From NCBI GenBank assembly GCA_946628065.1, contig CAMOWC010000004.1:29626-93625 (forward strand): a DNA stretch of 64,000 nucleotides, written 5' to 3'. A program made the translations under genes and the position numbers. The notes below the pieces were generated by a model. It was not told the DNA's origin. It worked only from the letters and a program-made list of their open reading frames with translations, and searched no databases. Shown piece by piece: positions 7,370-15,244 of this stretch (its first letter is position 1; the number at the start of each line of letters is the position of its first letter). This DNA is from an uncultured Clostridiaceae bacterium. GTDB lineage: Bacteria > Bacillota > Clostridia > TANB77 > CAG-508.

Positions 7370-7728
7370 TTATACATTTTTACATGATTAATCTTACCAA
7401 CATATATAATGTTGTTCTTCTTAAAACCTGTTCTTATTTCACGAATTAATTTCTTATTCTTTAATTCTTTGAATGCTTTTGTAACGGTTTTATCTGAAAG
7501 ATTAAGTTTCTCCTGAGCTTCTTTTCTTGAAAATATAATATAAATATCACCGTCTTTATCTGTCCATTTATTTTTTATAGATAAAGATAATCTATCTAGT
7601 AATAGTCCATATAATACCTTACTTGCTAGGCTTAAATCTGTATAATATGGATTTACAAATAGCTCTTTTGGTACTTGGAAAAAACTATTTTCCAGAAACT
7701 CATTTGCTTTATATGGTATAAAATACAT
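7363..7728 (-). CDS. Short RepA_N-type replication initiator
   Basis: A 121-residue protein that starts at 7728 behind AAAAGGAGG. It matches the N-terminal winged-helix domain of replication initiator protein A from plasmids and conjugative elements (FFQVPKELF, then LSLASKVLYGLLLDRLSLS, then GDIYIIFSRKEAQEKL and a second HTH helix, ending NIIYVGKI). Such proteins bind iterons and load replication machinery. Many family members are about twice this long, so this may be a truncated or N-domain-only form. Iteron-like repeats lie on both sides (7307-7369 and 7799-7860). Confidence 0.7.
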   Translation of the reverse strand: MYFIPYKANEFLENSFFQVPKELFVNPYYTDLSLASKVLYGLLLDRLSLSIKNKWTDKDGDIYIIFSRKEAQEKLNLSDKTVTKAFKELKNKKLIREIRTGFKKNNIIYVGKINHVKMYKS

Positions 7729-7798
7729 ATCAATAGCCTCCTTTTTGTGTTTTACTTTTTGGCACTCAAAGTAGCTAAATATCAACATTTTCTGCTTT

Positions 7799-7860
7799 GC
7801 GGAAATTTTCGGAACATTTTTTTCTTGTAAAAATCATTTTGCGGAACACTTTTCAGAACA
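7799..7860. repeat. Iteron-like GCGGAACA repeats upstream of the RepA-type gene
   Basis: Related copies lie at 7799-7804 (GCGGAA), 7808-7816 (TTCGGAACA), 7839-7848 (TTGCGGAACA) and 7852-7860 (TTCAGAACA), followed by three TTTTTAGA-type repeats up to 7902. The rest of 7789-8007 holds only the hairpin at 7915-7944. Confidence 0.5.
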
Positions 7861-7914
7861 AAAAATCAGAATTTTTTAGAATTTTTAGACATTTTTTAGA
7901 ATAAATAAAAAAAT

Positions 7915-7944
7915 GCTATTTTCTAAAAACTCTTAGAAAATAGC
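7915..7944. terminator. Terminator-like hairpin
   Basis: GCTATTTTCTAA (7915-7926) is inverted at 7933-7944. On the minus strand the stem is followed by an ATTTTTTTA run, so it can end the transcript of tRNA-Pro(CGG). Confidence 0.65.
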
Positions 7945-8007
7945 TTATTTAAAATCATTTGACTGTTTTTGAATTCTAATGAATTTTCCTCAAAAACTGG
8001 TCTTTTA

Positions 8008-8083
8008 TGGTCGGAGTGATGCGATTCGAACGCACGACCTCATGGTCCCGAACCATGCGCTCTACCAGCTGAGCCACACCCCG
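8008..8083 (-). tRNA. tRNA-Pro(CGG)
   Basis: The acceptor CGGGGTG pairs with CACTCCG. The anticodon arm is CATGG-TTCGGGA-CCATG, with anticodon CGG. A T-loop of TTCGAAT is present and CCA is encoded (8010-8008). Confidence 0.93.
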
Positions 8084-8104
8084 ATAGATTTAATTTAAAA
8101 AAAT

Positions 8105-8142
8105 AATAATGAATAGCAATTTTAAATTGCTATTCATTATTG
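8105..8142 (-). terminator. Terminator after tRNA-Arg
   Basis: A long AT-rich stem (AATGAATAGCAATTT inverted) is followed on the minus strand by a T-rich run, between the two tRNA genes. Confidence 0.6.
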
Positions 8143-8219
<77 letters not shown>

Positions 8220-8275
8220 AAGTCTTCAAAATGAAGCTAAATCCTTATGCATAGCTTCATTCAGAGTACTTTTAT

Positions 8276-8304
8276 ATTATACCTTGAATTTACTAATATT
8301 GCAA
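8276..8304 (-). promoter_or_regulatory. Promoter of tRNA-Arg
   Basis: On the minus strand TTGCAA (8304-8299), a 17-base spacer and TATAAT (8281-8276). A hairpin (8230-8263) lies between it and the tRNA. Confidence 0.7.
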
Positions 8305-8322
8305 TAATTTTTATAAAAAATC

Positions 8323-8351
8323 TTGCAATTAACTTTATTTTGTGTTATTAT
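8323..8351 (+). promoter_or_regulatory. Promoter of tRNA-Pro(TGG)
   Basis: TTGCAA (8323-8328), a 17-base spacer and TATTAT (8346-8351), 18 bp before the tRNA. Confidence 0.7.
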
Positions 8352-8369
8352 ATATAAGCAATTGAATTT

Positions 8370-8445
8370 CGGGGTGTGGCTCAGTTGGTAGAGCGCGTGG
8401 TTTGGGACCATGAGGTCGCACGTTCGATCCGTGTCACCCCGACCA
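8370..8445 (+). tRNA. tRNA-Pro(TGG)
   Basis: Acceptor CGGGGTG/CACCCCG, anticodon arm CGTGG-TTTGGGA-CCATG with anticodon TGG, encoded CCA at 8443-8445. Closely related to the tRNA-Pro(CGG) 300 bp away on the other strand. Confidence 0.93.
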
Positions 8446-8461
8446 GTTATAAAAGCAAAAA

Positions 8462-8493
8462 AATAGCAAGTCATTTAAGACTTGCTATTTTTT
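8462..8493 (+). terminator. Terminator after tRNA-Pro(TGG)
   Basis: AATAGCAAGTC (8462-8472) is inverted at 8479-8489 and followed by a run of T. Confidence 0.8.
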
Positions 8494-8570
8494 ATTACTT
8501 TACCTTTTTAGAGACGCTGCTAAAAATTACTTTTTGAGATTCTTTTTAGACACGTCCCTAAAAGTACGCC

Positions 8571-9596
8571 CTATTTAACTGAACTAGCAAAGTAGTTTAA
8601 GCTATTTCCAGCTGATACTCTAACCCTTGGTAATGTGTATTTATTATATCCTGCAGATACCCTGCCTCCTACAATAGTAAATGCCATTTTATATCCAGTC
8701 TCTTTTAAAGCCTCAATTGCTGTATCGTTATAGTGTCCAAATGGATAGCAGTATATATTTGCCCCACCTAGAGTATTGCTAGATAGCTTTAAATCCTCTA
8801 CTATTTTCTCTTTGCTCCAGTTAACCATTCTTCCTTTTCCATTCGCTCCAGATTCGTGCATGCTATGTGAGTGTGACTCAAATATAACATACTTCATATC
8901 CGCATTATATCTCCAGCCATACCATTCAGATATTACAAATATAGTTGCAGGAACTTTGTATTTTTGTAACATAGGAACTGCTAAATCAAAGAAAGATGCA
9001 TCTCCATCGTCTACTGTAAGTACAACACTTTTTTCTGGAAGTTTAATTTTGCCATCTATAAAATTATCCACTTCATCCCATGTTGGAAAATAGTATTCAT
9101 TTTCTGTTAAGTATTTTAATTGTTCTTCGAAATCATTTATGTTCAGCCAGTTACTGTCTTCCCCGTAATATGTTATATTATCATAGAAAAAATGATACAT
9201 TAAAACTGGCAAGCCATTTGTAAGTTCATTTCTTACAATTATGTTTTGCTTTGCAGTTGCCATATTTCCAGCGCTATCTTTTACTTCAAGAATTGCTTCA
9301 TACTTTCCTGGTTTATTAGTATCAATTCCAGATACTTTTATCTTTCCTGTTAAATCTCCATCCTCATTGTCCAAAGCAGTTGCTCTTGGAATATACTCTT
9401 CCCCTACAGCCAATACTGTTGTGCCTTCTTCAGACAAGCTAATTACTGGAACTAAGTCTTTTGCAACATTTTCTTCTTTTAAAGGTTCTTCTTGAGTTCT
9501 CTTTGCACTTAAAAATAATACTAGGACTGTTATTACCACTAAACCTAAAATATACACATATATTTTATTTATTTTTTTCCCCTTATTTTTTTTCAC
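8571..9596 (-). CDS. Membrane-anchored polysaccharide deacetylase with Ig-like domain
   Basis: 341 residues. A signal anchor lies at residues 10-30, followed by a DUF5011-type Ig-like domain (about 50-125, with ALDNEDGDLTGKI and GKYEAILEVKDSAGN). The catalytic NodB-type domain runs from about 130 (LPVLMYHFF) to the end. Motif 1 is TVDDGD, whose second Asp is the metal/base pair, and motif 2 is SHSHSMH, which supplies the H-x3-H metal ligands. It should remove acetyl groups from cell-wall or surface polysaccharide outside the membrane. It is followed by a hairpin-rich gap and stands alone. Confidence 0.85.
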   Translation of the reverse strand: MKKNKGKKINKIYVYILGLVVITVLVLFLSAKRTQEEPLKEENVAKDLVPVISLSEEGTTVLAVGEEYIPRATALDNEDGDLTGKIKVSGIDTNKPGKYEAILEVKDSAGNMATAKQNIIVRNELTNGLPVLMYHFFYDNITYYGEDSNWLNINDFEEQLKYLTENEYYFPTWDEVDNFIDGKIKLPEKSVVLTVDDGDASFFDLAVPMLQKYKVPATIFVISEWYGWRYNADMKYVIFESHSHSMHESGANGKGRMVNWSKEKIVEDLKLSSNTLGGANIYCYPFGHYNDTAIEALKETGYKMAFTIVGGRVSAGYNKYTLPRVRVSAGNSLNYFASSVK

Positions 9597-9725
9597 TACT
9601 TTCCCCTCACTTTTCCATTTAATTATATATTATTTATTTAATATATACAATTATTTTACTTGTTTTATTTCTCAAAATATTGTATATTATTTATTGTGCT
9701 AAAAAAATATTTAGGAAGTGATTTT

Positions 9726-11165
9726 ATGGCTGAAAAATATGACATTATTGTAGTAGGTATGGGGCCAAGCTCTATATTCTGCGCATATGAATTAATCAAG
9801 CTAAACAAGCACAAAAGAATATTATTAATAGACCAAGGAAGAAGAGTAGAAGACCGTTATTGCCCAATTGAAAAGGAAAAAAAGTGCGTTCACTGTAAGC
9901 CTGTATGCAGTATTACTAACGGTTTTTCCGGAGCAGGCGCATTTTCTGATGGAAAATTATCTCTTTACAATGCTGAAGATGATGATATCTACGTAGGCGG
10001 AAGCTTACATAAGTTTATAGGTGTACCTAAAACAAAGGAACTTATAGATTATGCAGATAAAATTTATCTTGATTTTGGTGCCGACAAAAAATTGGAAGGC
10101 ACTCAATATCAAGAAGAAATTTCAGTAATTTCAAAAAGGGCAAAAAAAGAAGGTATTCAATTAATTAATATACCAATAAGGCATTTAGGAACTGAAAAAA
10201 GCCATGAAGTATATGGAAGGCTTGAGAAATATATTGAGCAAAACGGAATTGACATGATGTTTAATACTAACGTAGCTGATATTATTATAGAAGATGGAAC
10301 TATAAAAGGTGTTAAAGTTAAGGATTCTAAATATATAGATGATGAAAACCATGAATTAGATACTATCTATGCTGATAAGGTAGTGCTTGCAATTGGCAGA
10401 AAAGGTGCTAACTGGTTATCTGATATGTGCACTAAATACAATATTAACACAGAATCTGGTATTGTTGATATTGGAATTAGGTATGAACTTCCAGATGAAA
10501 TAATGAGCGATATTAACAAATATATGTATGAAGCAAAATTTATTGGTCGTGTTGGTCCATTTAGAGATAAGGTAAGAACATTCTGTCAAAATCCTAGCGG
10601 TTTTGTTTCTGCAGAAGTATATGATAATGGTTTAACACTTGTTAATGGACATTCATACAAAGAAAGAAAAAGCACAAATACAAATTTAGCTATATTAGTA
10701 TCACACAACTTTACTCATCCATTTAATCAGCCAATAAGATATGGCAGGAATGTAGCTCAAAATCTTAATGACCTTGGTGCCGGCAATATAGTTGTTCAAA
10801 GACTTGGTGATATTTATAGAGGAAAAAGAACTTGGGATTATGAATTAGCAAAAAACACAGTAATTCCAACATTAAAATCTGCTGTTGCAGGTGATATTAC
10901 TTTTGCTCTAGGCTACAGAACAATGGTAAGTATATTAGAATTCATTCGTGCAATTGACAAGGTAGTAGAAGGATTTGCAAACCCTGATAACCTTTTATAT
11001 GCCCCAGAAATAAAATTCTATAGTAACAAGGTGAAAATTGATAATCAATTTGAAACAAATATTAAAGGATTATATTGTATTGGCGATGGTTGTGGCATGA
11101 CAAGAGGACTCATGATGGCTTCATGTTCTGGAATTCAAATGGCAAGAACTCTTACAAACATATAA
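9726..11165 (+). CDS. FAD-dependent dehydrogenase (COG2509-type)
   Basis: 479 residues. The start is set at the ATG at 9726 behind AGGAAGTG; the frame to 9660 is leader. It has an N-terminal FAD-binding Rossmann motif (DIIVVGMGPSSIFCAYEL ... ILLIDQG), a cysteine cluster (CPIEKEKKCVHCKPVC), and the family signature GFSGAGAFSDGKLSLY. A C-terminal FAD motif, GLYCIGDGCGMTRGLMMAS, follows. Members are soluble flavoproteins annotated as uncharacterised FAD-dependent dehydrogenases; the substrate is unknown. The Cys cluster could bind an iron-sulfur centre (inference). Confidence 0.85.
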   Translation: MAEKYDIIVVGMGPSSIFCAYELIKLNKHKRILLIDQGRRVEDRYCPIEKEKKCVHCKPVCSITNGFSGAGAFSDGKLSLYNAEDDDIYVGGSLHKFIGVPKTKELIDYADKIYLDFGADKKLEGTQYQEEISVISKRAKKEGIQLINIPIRHLGTEKSHEVYGRLEKYIEQNGIDMMFNTNVADIIIEDGTIKGVKVKDSKYIDDENHELDTIYADKVVLAIGRKGANWLSDMCTKYNINTESGIVDIGIRYELPDEIMSDINKYMYEAKFIGRVGPFRDKVRTFCQNPSGFVSAEVYDNGLTLVNGHSYKERKSTNTNLAILVSHNFTHPFNQPIRYGRNVAQNLNDLGAGNIVVQRLGDIYRGKRTWDYELAKNTVIPTLKSAVAGDITFALGYRTMVSILEFIRAIDKVVEGFANPDNLLYAPEIKFYSNKVKIDNQFETNIKGLYCIGDGCGMTRGLMMASCSGIQMARTLTNI

Positions 11166-11166
11166 G

Positions 11167-11274
11167 AAAAGTGGTTTCGCCACATGTCACAATTGCTTCG
11201 CAATCGTGACAAATCAATGTAACTTAACCTTGTTGCTCCGGAAAAATCTGTTGATTTTTCCGGAGCAATAAAAA
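11167..11274. repeat. Interspersed intergenic repeat, copy 1
   Basis: About 105 bp with three small hairpins (GTGGTTTCGCCAC, ATTGCTTCGCAAT, and GAAAAATC-TGTT-GATTTTTC extended by GCTCCG). A second copy of the same order and sequence lies at 55119-55229. Both follow the end of a gene or precede a terminator. No protein is encoded. Confidence 0.8.
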
Positions 11275-11307
11275 GATAGCCCCGTTTTACCGGGGCCATC
11301 TTTTTTT
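11273..11307. terminator. Terminator between convergent genes
   Basis: A GATAGCCCCG / CGGGGCCATC stem is followed by nine T on the plus strand; the A-rich left flank serves the opposite strand. Confidence 0.8.
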
Positions 11308-11919
11308 TTATGCTTCGTCATCACCTAGAATCTCCAGCGATACCGTCCTCACTCCATCGTCTTCATCTTGAGCAAGCTCAAGCAGAAGCTCATGCGGAAC
11401 ATTTGGATTCATAGCAGCACATCCCCTAACTTCCGATTGCCAGTCCATGCCTAGACATACAATCACTCCCACAGGGGTCGCTTCATTAAGTGCTACTACG
11501 CACCTGATATCTACGCCTCCATGCTTTCCCATTTCGCACAATGTTTCAGGAGCAGTTTTCACATTCCCTGCAACTTCAGCGCGGACTTGGAGATCAGCAT
11601 CTTTTGCGAGTATCGAAAGAATGGCTCGAGGAGTTCTTACGTTTCTTGCAACTGCAGCACGTACATCACTACACACATCTTCTGCAAGTTTTGCTAGCGT
11701 TACAGCCAATGCATGCGGATTTCCGGCTACTGATGCACGAATATACCAATCTACGTCACGCGAAAGCCGTTCCAATGTTATCGGCGAAGTGCAAGGATTG
11801 TTTGCAACATTAGTCCTTACAAATTCGTCTGTGTCATTGGCCAGCTCGTCGAGTTCACCAACGTCTTTCGAATGGATGGAGTACATCATCCGAAGAAGGT
11901 ACGGCTCAGATAGAAACAT
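11308..11919 (-). CDS. GC-rich HEAT-like / variant leucine-rich repeat protein
   Basis: 203 residues made of about seven helical repeats of 23-26 residues (for example LAEDVCSDVRAAVARNVRTP and LAKDADLQVRAEVAGNVKTA). The pattern is LA-x-D-x-x-x-x-V-R-x-x-V-A-x-N-x-x-x-P, as in variant leucine-rich or HEAT-like repeats, probably a binding scaffold. There is no signal peptide. Base composition is clearly richer in G+C than all neighbours, and codon use is balanced, including two in-frame CGG Arg codons (11892-11890, 11769-11767) that AT-rich genes here avoid. It has a consensus promoter and AAGGAGG. A relative at 14749-15132 shares promoter and leader. It was probably acquired by transfer. Confidence 0.75.
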   Translation of the reverse strand: MFLSEPYLLRMMYSIHSKDVGELDELANDTDEFVRTNVANNPCTSPITLERLSRDVDWYIRASVAGNPHALAVTLAKLAEDVCSDVRAAVARNVRTPRAILSILAKDADLQVRAEVAGNVKTAPETLCEMGKHGGVDIRCVVALNEATPVGVIVCLGMDWQSEVRGCAAMNPNVPHELLLELAQDEDDGVRTVSLEILGDDEA

Positions 11920-11975
11920 GTTCTTCCCTCCTTAGTAGTCACTATTTCCGGGTTCATTGTGAAACCGAGCTTTTA

Positions 11976-12034
11976 TTGCTCCCGCTCGAAGGATAGAATG
12001 GAATTATTATAGCATTGTGCCTATTTTATGTCAA
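11976..12034 (-). promoter_or_regulatory. Consensus promoter plus conserved leader of GC-rich gene 1
   Basis: TTGACA (12034-12029), a 17-base spacer and TATAAT (12011-12006). The initial transcribed segment (12001-11976), containing TCGAGCGGGAGCAA, is nearly identical to that at 15211-15186. Confidence 0.85.
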
Positions 12035-12071
12035 GTGGATGGCAACTCTCGTTACCATCCACTTTAAAAAA

Positions 12072-12539
12072 CTATTTTGTTGCTTCTTTTAAATATGAAT
12101 AAGCATTTTTTACGTCGCTTACTGATAAATTTTCATATTCACTTTTATCATATTCCATTACTAAATACTTTCCTTTAGTATAAGCCTTTTCAATACTTTC
12201 GTCTTCTTCGTCTACTAATGTTAATGCATTTTCTGCCGTTGCCTCATTTCCATAATCTATATAAGTAACATACCCTGTAATTTCTTCACCACTATAATAA
12301 AAAACTAGTCTTGTCTGTCCACTTATAAATACCATCTTTGTATTGTCTGAATAAAGATCCATTTCTTGAATTACTTCTTTTGCTTCATCTGTTGTTGGTG
12401 TCACTGCATTATATACCTTTTGTTCCATCTCATCTGCTTGTTCTTCACCTGTTGCAGGCTTGTTTTCAACTCCACATCCCGTTAAAACGATGCATAGAAC
12501 AATTGAAATAAGTCCTAAAAAAAATAATCTTTTTCTCAT
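12072..12539 (-). CDS. Lipoprotein of unknown function
   Basis: 155 residues. It has a classic lipoprotein signal, a short basic start, a hydrophobic core and the lipobox LTGC (Cys22), so it should be lipid-anchored on the outer face of the membrane. The mature part is acidic with a small alpha/beta pattern; I recognise no family. An AGGGAGG site precedes the ATG. It lies between the GC-rich gene and tRNA-Ser as a single gene. Confidence 0.75.
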   Translation of the reverse strand: MRKRLFFLGLISIVLCIVLTGCGVENKPATGEEQADEMEQKVYNAVTPTTDEAKEVIQEMDLYSDNTKMVFISGQTRLVFYYSGEEITGYVTYIDYGNEATAENALTLVDEEDESIEKAYTKGKYLVMEYDKSEYENLSVSDVKNAYSYLKEATK

Positions 12540-12639
12540 ATATACCTCCCTTTGTTTTTTTATAGTTTAACAAATGAAAAAAAATAAATCAAGCATTTCA
12601 ACATAATAGTATATATTCTAAAAATATATTTTTTTAAAA

Positions 12640-12677
12640 TAAAAAAACTATTTGATATATTGTATCAAATAGTTTAA
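12640..12677 (-). terminator. Terminator after tRNA-Ser
   Basis: AAACTATTTGATA is inverted around a short loop and followed on the minus strand by a run of T. Confidence 0.75.
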
Positions 12678-12679
12678 AG

Positions 12680-12772
12680 TGGCGGAGTGAGTGGGATTCG
12701 AACCCACGTGCCCACTTTCGTAGACAACCACATTTCCAATGTGGCTCGTTACGACCTCTTCGATACCACTCC
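12680..12772 (-). tRNA. tRNA-Ser(GGA)
   Basis: A 93-nt class II tRNA with acceptor GGAGTGG/TCACTCC, anticodon loop TTGGAAA (GGA), a long variable arm and encoded CCA. Confidence 0.93.
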
Positions 12773-12876
12773 ATTTTTCTTTATTATTTAATTTATTTTA
12801 TTATATCACGCCTACTAAAATATCACAAATATTATCGATTTTTATTCAACTTGCATATACATATCTTAGGTGATTT

Positions 12877-13801
12877 TTGTTGGAAACTATTTTTATGAAT
12901 TCACGTTATACATATGAAATGATGCAAATGGATATTGAAGCTATTAAAGAGTTATATCCATTTGTTGAAGTCCTATCTATTGGGAAAAGTGTTCTTTCCA
13001 AGGGCTTAACTGTTCTTAAAATTGGTAATGGCGTAAAAGAAGTTTTTTACAATGCCTCAATACATGCAAATGAATGGATAACAAGTCCAATTCTGATGAA
13101 ATTTGTTACGGAATATTGTTTTGCAATTTCAAATAATTTAAACATATATGGATATAACGCAAAAGAATTATTTGATAATGTTACATTATACTTAGCTCCT
13201 ATGGTAAATCCTGATGGTGTAGACCTTGTTACTGGCATAATTTCAAGTGAAAGTAATGAATATAAAGTTGCAAGAAAAATTGCTCTTTCTTACCCTAACA
13301 TTCCATTTCCAAGTGGGTGGAAAGCAAATATAGAAGGTGTGGATTTAAATTTGCAATTTCCTGCTCGGTTGGGATCAAGCAAAAAAAATCAAATATGAAC
13401 AGGGTTTTATCTCTCCTGCGCCTCGTGATTTTGTTGGCTTTGCTCCTCTTACTGCGCCAGAATCCATTGCGATTTATAATTTTACATTGCAACACAATTT
13501 TAATTTAGTTATTTCGTACCATACACAAGGGAAAGAAATCTATTGGAACTTTCAGAACATTAACCCTCCTGGAGGTTTAGAAATAGCAAATCAGTTTTCA
13601 AATGTAAGTAACTATATTGTTTCAAATGTTCCTTATAACGCAAGTTTTGCAGGTTACAAAGATTGGTTTATATTACAGTATAATCGTCCTGGGTATACGA
13701 TAGAGGCAGGACTTGGGCAAAATCCGCTCCCCATAAGTCAATTTGACGAAATATACACTGATAATATTGGCATCTTAGTCCTTGGTTTGGCTTTAGCTTA
13801 A
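12877..13801 (+). CDS. M14-family zinc carboxypeptidase; +1 shift at CGG
   Basis: A carboxypeptidase related to gamma-D-glutamyl-L-diamino acid peptidases, which trim peptidoglycan peptides. The first part (TTG start at 12877 or 12880 behind AGGTG) carries the zinc motif HANEW and NPDGVDL. The zero frame stops ten codons after GCT-CGG (13366-13368). Skipping the C gives PAGW and continues without a break through the third zinc ligand SYHTQG and the catalytic Glu region YTIEAGLG to 13801, about 307 residues. There is no signal peptide and no LysM domain, unlike many relatives. No other frame damage is seen, so the gene does not look like an old pseudogene. Confidence 0.8.
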
Positions 13802-13881
13802 ATCAAAATTTATGACTAAATGAATCTTTAAACTGCCAAAAGAAGATTTTAAAAGTTAATTTCTTATCTTGTTTTAAAATG

Positions 13882-14634
13882 TTATGCATTTTTTTTGGTC
13901 TGGTTTTTATAAACAGCACTCATCGCAATATTGCTTGGTGCAATTTTACTTGCTATGTGCATGCATTTATTCATTTTGCCTGGGATTATGGTTCTCTTAC
14001 CTTTAAGTAAATTGTCTATTGCATATTTTGCAACATACTCACTTGTTAAAGGTTTCATACTAAAGCTTACACCTGCAACGTTGTTAAAATTTGTAGCAAC
14101 CGGTCCTGGGCACAATGCCGACACAACAATTTTAGAATTAGCTTTTTTAAGCTCTTTCGATACAGCTCTTGAAAGATACGTTACATATGCTTTTGATGCA
14201 TAATATGTTGCCATTAATGGACCTGGTGCAAATGATGCAACAGAAGATACATTTAAAATATATCCTTTATTCTTTTTCATCATTTTTTTTAAGAATAATT
14301 TTGTTAAAATATGAAGCGCCGTAATATTTGTTCCAATTAGGCCAAGCTCTTTATCTAAATCTGTTTTCCAAAACTCTCCAAACACCCCGAATCCAGCATC
14401 ATTTATTGCAATATCTATATCTTCGTTTTCTATTTGTTTATATAATTCCATTACATTTTCTGTTTTACTTAAATCTGCATTTAATATTCTTGAACTAGTT
14501 TTTAACTCACTCTTTAGTTCTAAAAGTTTTTGGTTATTTCTACCAACTAATATTAGGTCATATCCTTTGCTACTTAAATATCTTGCCATATCTCTGCCTA
14601 TCCCAGAAGATGCGCCCGTTACAAAAGCTTTCAT
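13882..14634 (-). CDS. Short-chain dehydrogenase/reductase
   Basis: 250 residues of a classical SDR: cofactor motif TGASSGIGRDMA (residues 6-17), DLSKTENV, NDAGFGVFG, catalytic Ser in NVSSVASFAPG, and YYASKAYV with the YxxxK pair. The loop after the cofactor strand (VGRNNQKL) with its Arg suggests NADP(H). The substrate cannot be read from sequence; the closest theme is YqjQ/DltE-like oxidoreductases of Firmicutes. It is monocistronic between the carboxypeptidase and a GC-rich gene. Confidence 0.85.
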   Translation of the reverse strand: MKAFVTGASSGIGRDMARYLSSKGYDLILVGRNNQKLLELKSELKTSSRILNADLSKTENVMELYKQIENEDIDIAINDAGFGVFGEFWKTDLDKELGLIGTNITALHILTKLFLKKMMKKNKGYILNVSSVASFAPGPLMATYYASKAYVTYLSRAVSKELKKANSKIVVSALCPGPVATNFNNVAGVSFSMKPLTSEYVAKYAIDNLLKGKRTIIPGKMNKCMHIASKIAPSNIAMSAVYKNQTKKNA

Positions 14635-14690
14635 GTTATCACTCCTTTACGCGGTTATAATAGCATAAAAATTTAGCATTTTCAATACAT

Positions 14691-14734
14691 AAAAAAGTGG
14701 AAGTGCCTCCTTTTTGTTAAAGAAGCACTCCCAC
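14691..14734 (-). terminator. Terminator of GC-rich gene 2
   Basis: On the minus strand GTGGGAGTGCTTC pairs with GGAGGCACTTCCAC, followed by six T. Confidence 0.8.
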
Positions 14735-14748
14735 AAAGGTAACTTTAT

Positions 14749-15132
14749 TTATTGCGCTAATGTCATGCGTGCCATCTCTCTGACCTCATAGATTTCGTCT
14801 TCCATAAGAATCTCGAGAGCATCTTTTGGCGTTTTACCACTACAGGCAACCATGAGTCTGACTGCTGAATCGCCACAAAGAGCAAGTTCTCTCAGTGTTT
14901 CAGGAGATGTTTTCTCATTGAATACCACATAGGCTTTTGCCAACCTGGTACCCCTTTTTGCAACTATGTTCAAAACCTCTGAAGTTGAACTTTCGTTACT
15001 TGCAATGGCGCAAAGCACTTCTTCGTCAGCAACATAGGCTAGTCTCTTGAGTTCATCAACATTGTCCATCTTCTTCGCAATTTCTACTTGTGTTTTCGTA
15101 TTAAACCGTAGGATTTCAACAGTTACCTTCAT
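14749..15132 (-). CDS. HEAT-like repeat protein, paralogue of the 11308 gene
   Basis: 127 residues. It starts at 15132, where GGAGGAGG stands before ATG; the frame to 15174 lies upstream of it. It is built of short helical repeats (LAYVADEEVLCAIASNESS, LALCGDSAVRLMVACSGKTP, LMEDEIYEVREMARM) like those of the GC-rich gene at 11308, and is likewise richer in G+C than its neighbours. Codon 9 is CGG, read as Arg in the only open frame. Its promoter and first transcribed 26 bases match those of the other gene, showing that the regulatory unit was duplicated or moved along with the gene. Probably a small cytosolic scaffold; function unknown. Confidence 0.7.
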   Translation of the reverse strand: MKVTVEILRFNTKTQVEIAKKMDNVDELKRLAYVADEEVLCAIASNESSTSEVLNIVAKRGTRLAKAYVVFNEKTSPETLRELALCGDSAVRLMVACSGKTPKDALEILMEDEIYEVREMARMTLAQ

Positions 15133-15185
15133 TCTAATTCCTCCTCCAATAGTCATCAGAAAAGACTCTAGCATATGAGCTATTT

Positions 15186-15244
15186 TTGCTCCCGCTCGAG
15201 GGATAGAATGGTTTTATTATATCATCGTGTTTGTGTTATGTCAA
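15186..15244 (-). promoter_or_regulatory. Consensus promoter plus conserved leader of GC-rich gene 2
   Basis: TTGACA (15244-15239, overlapping the cca stop codon), a 17-base spacer and TATAAT (15221-15216), then the leader block shared with 11976-12001. Confidence 0.85.

Noticed and set aside
8571..9495. Plus-strand ORFs within the polysaccharide deacetylase gene
   Set aside because: Antisense shadows of a well-supported minus-strand gene.
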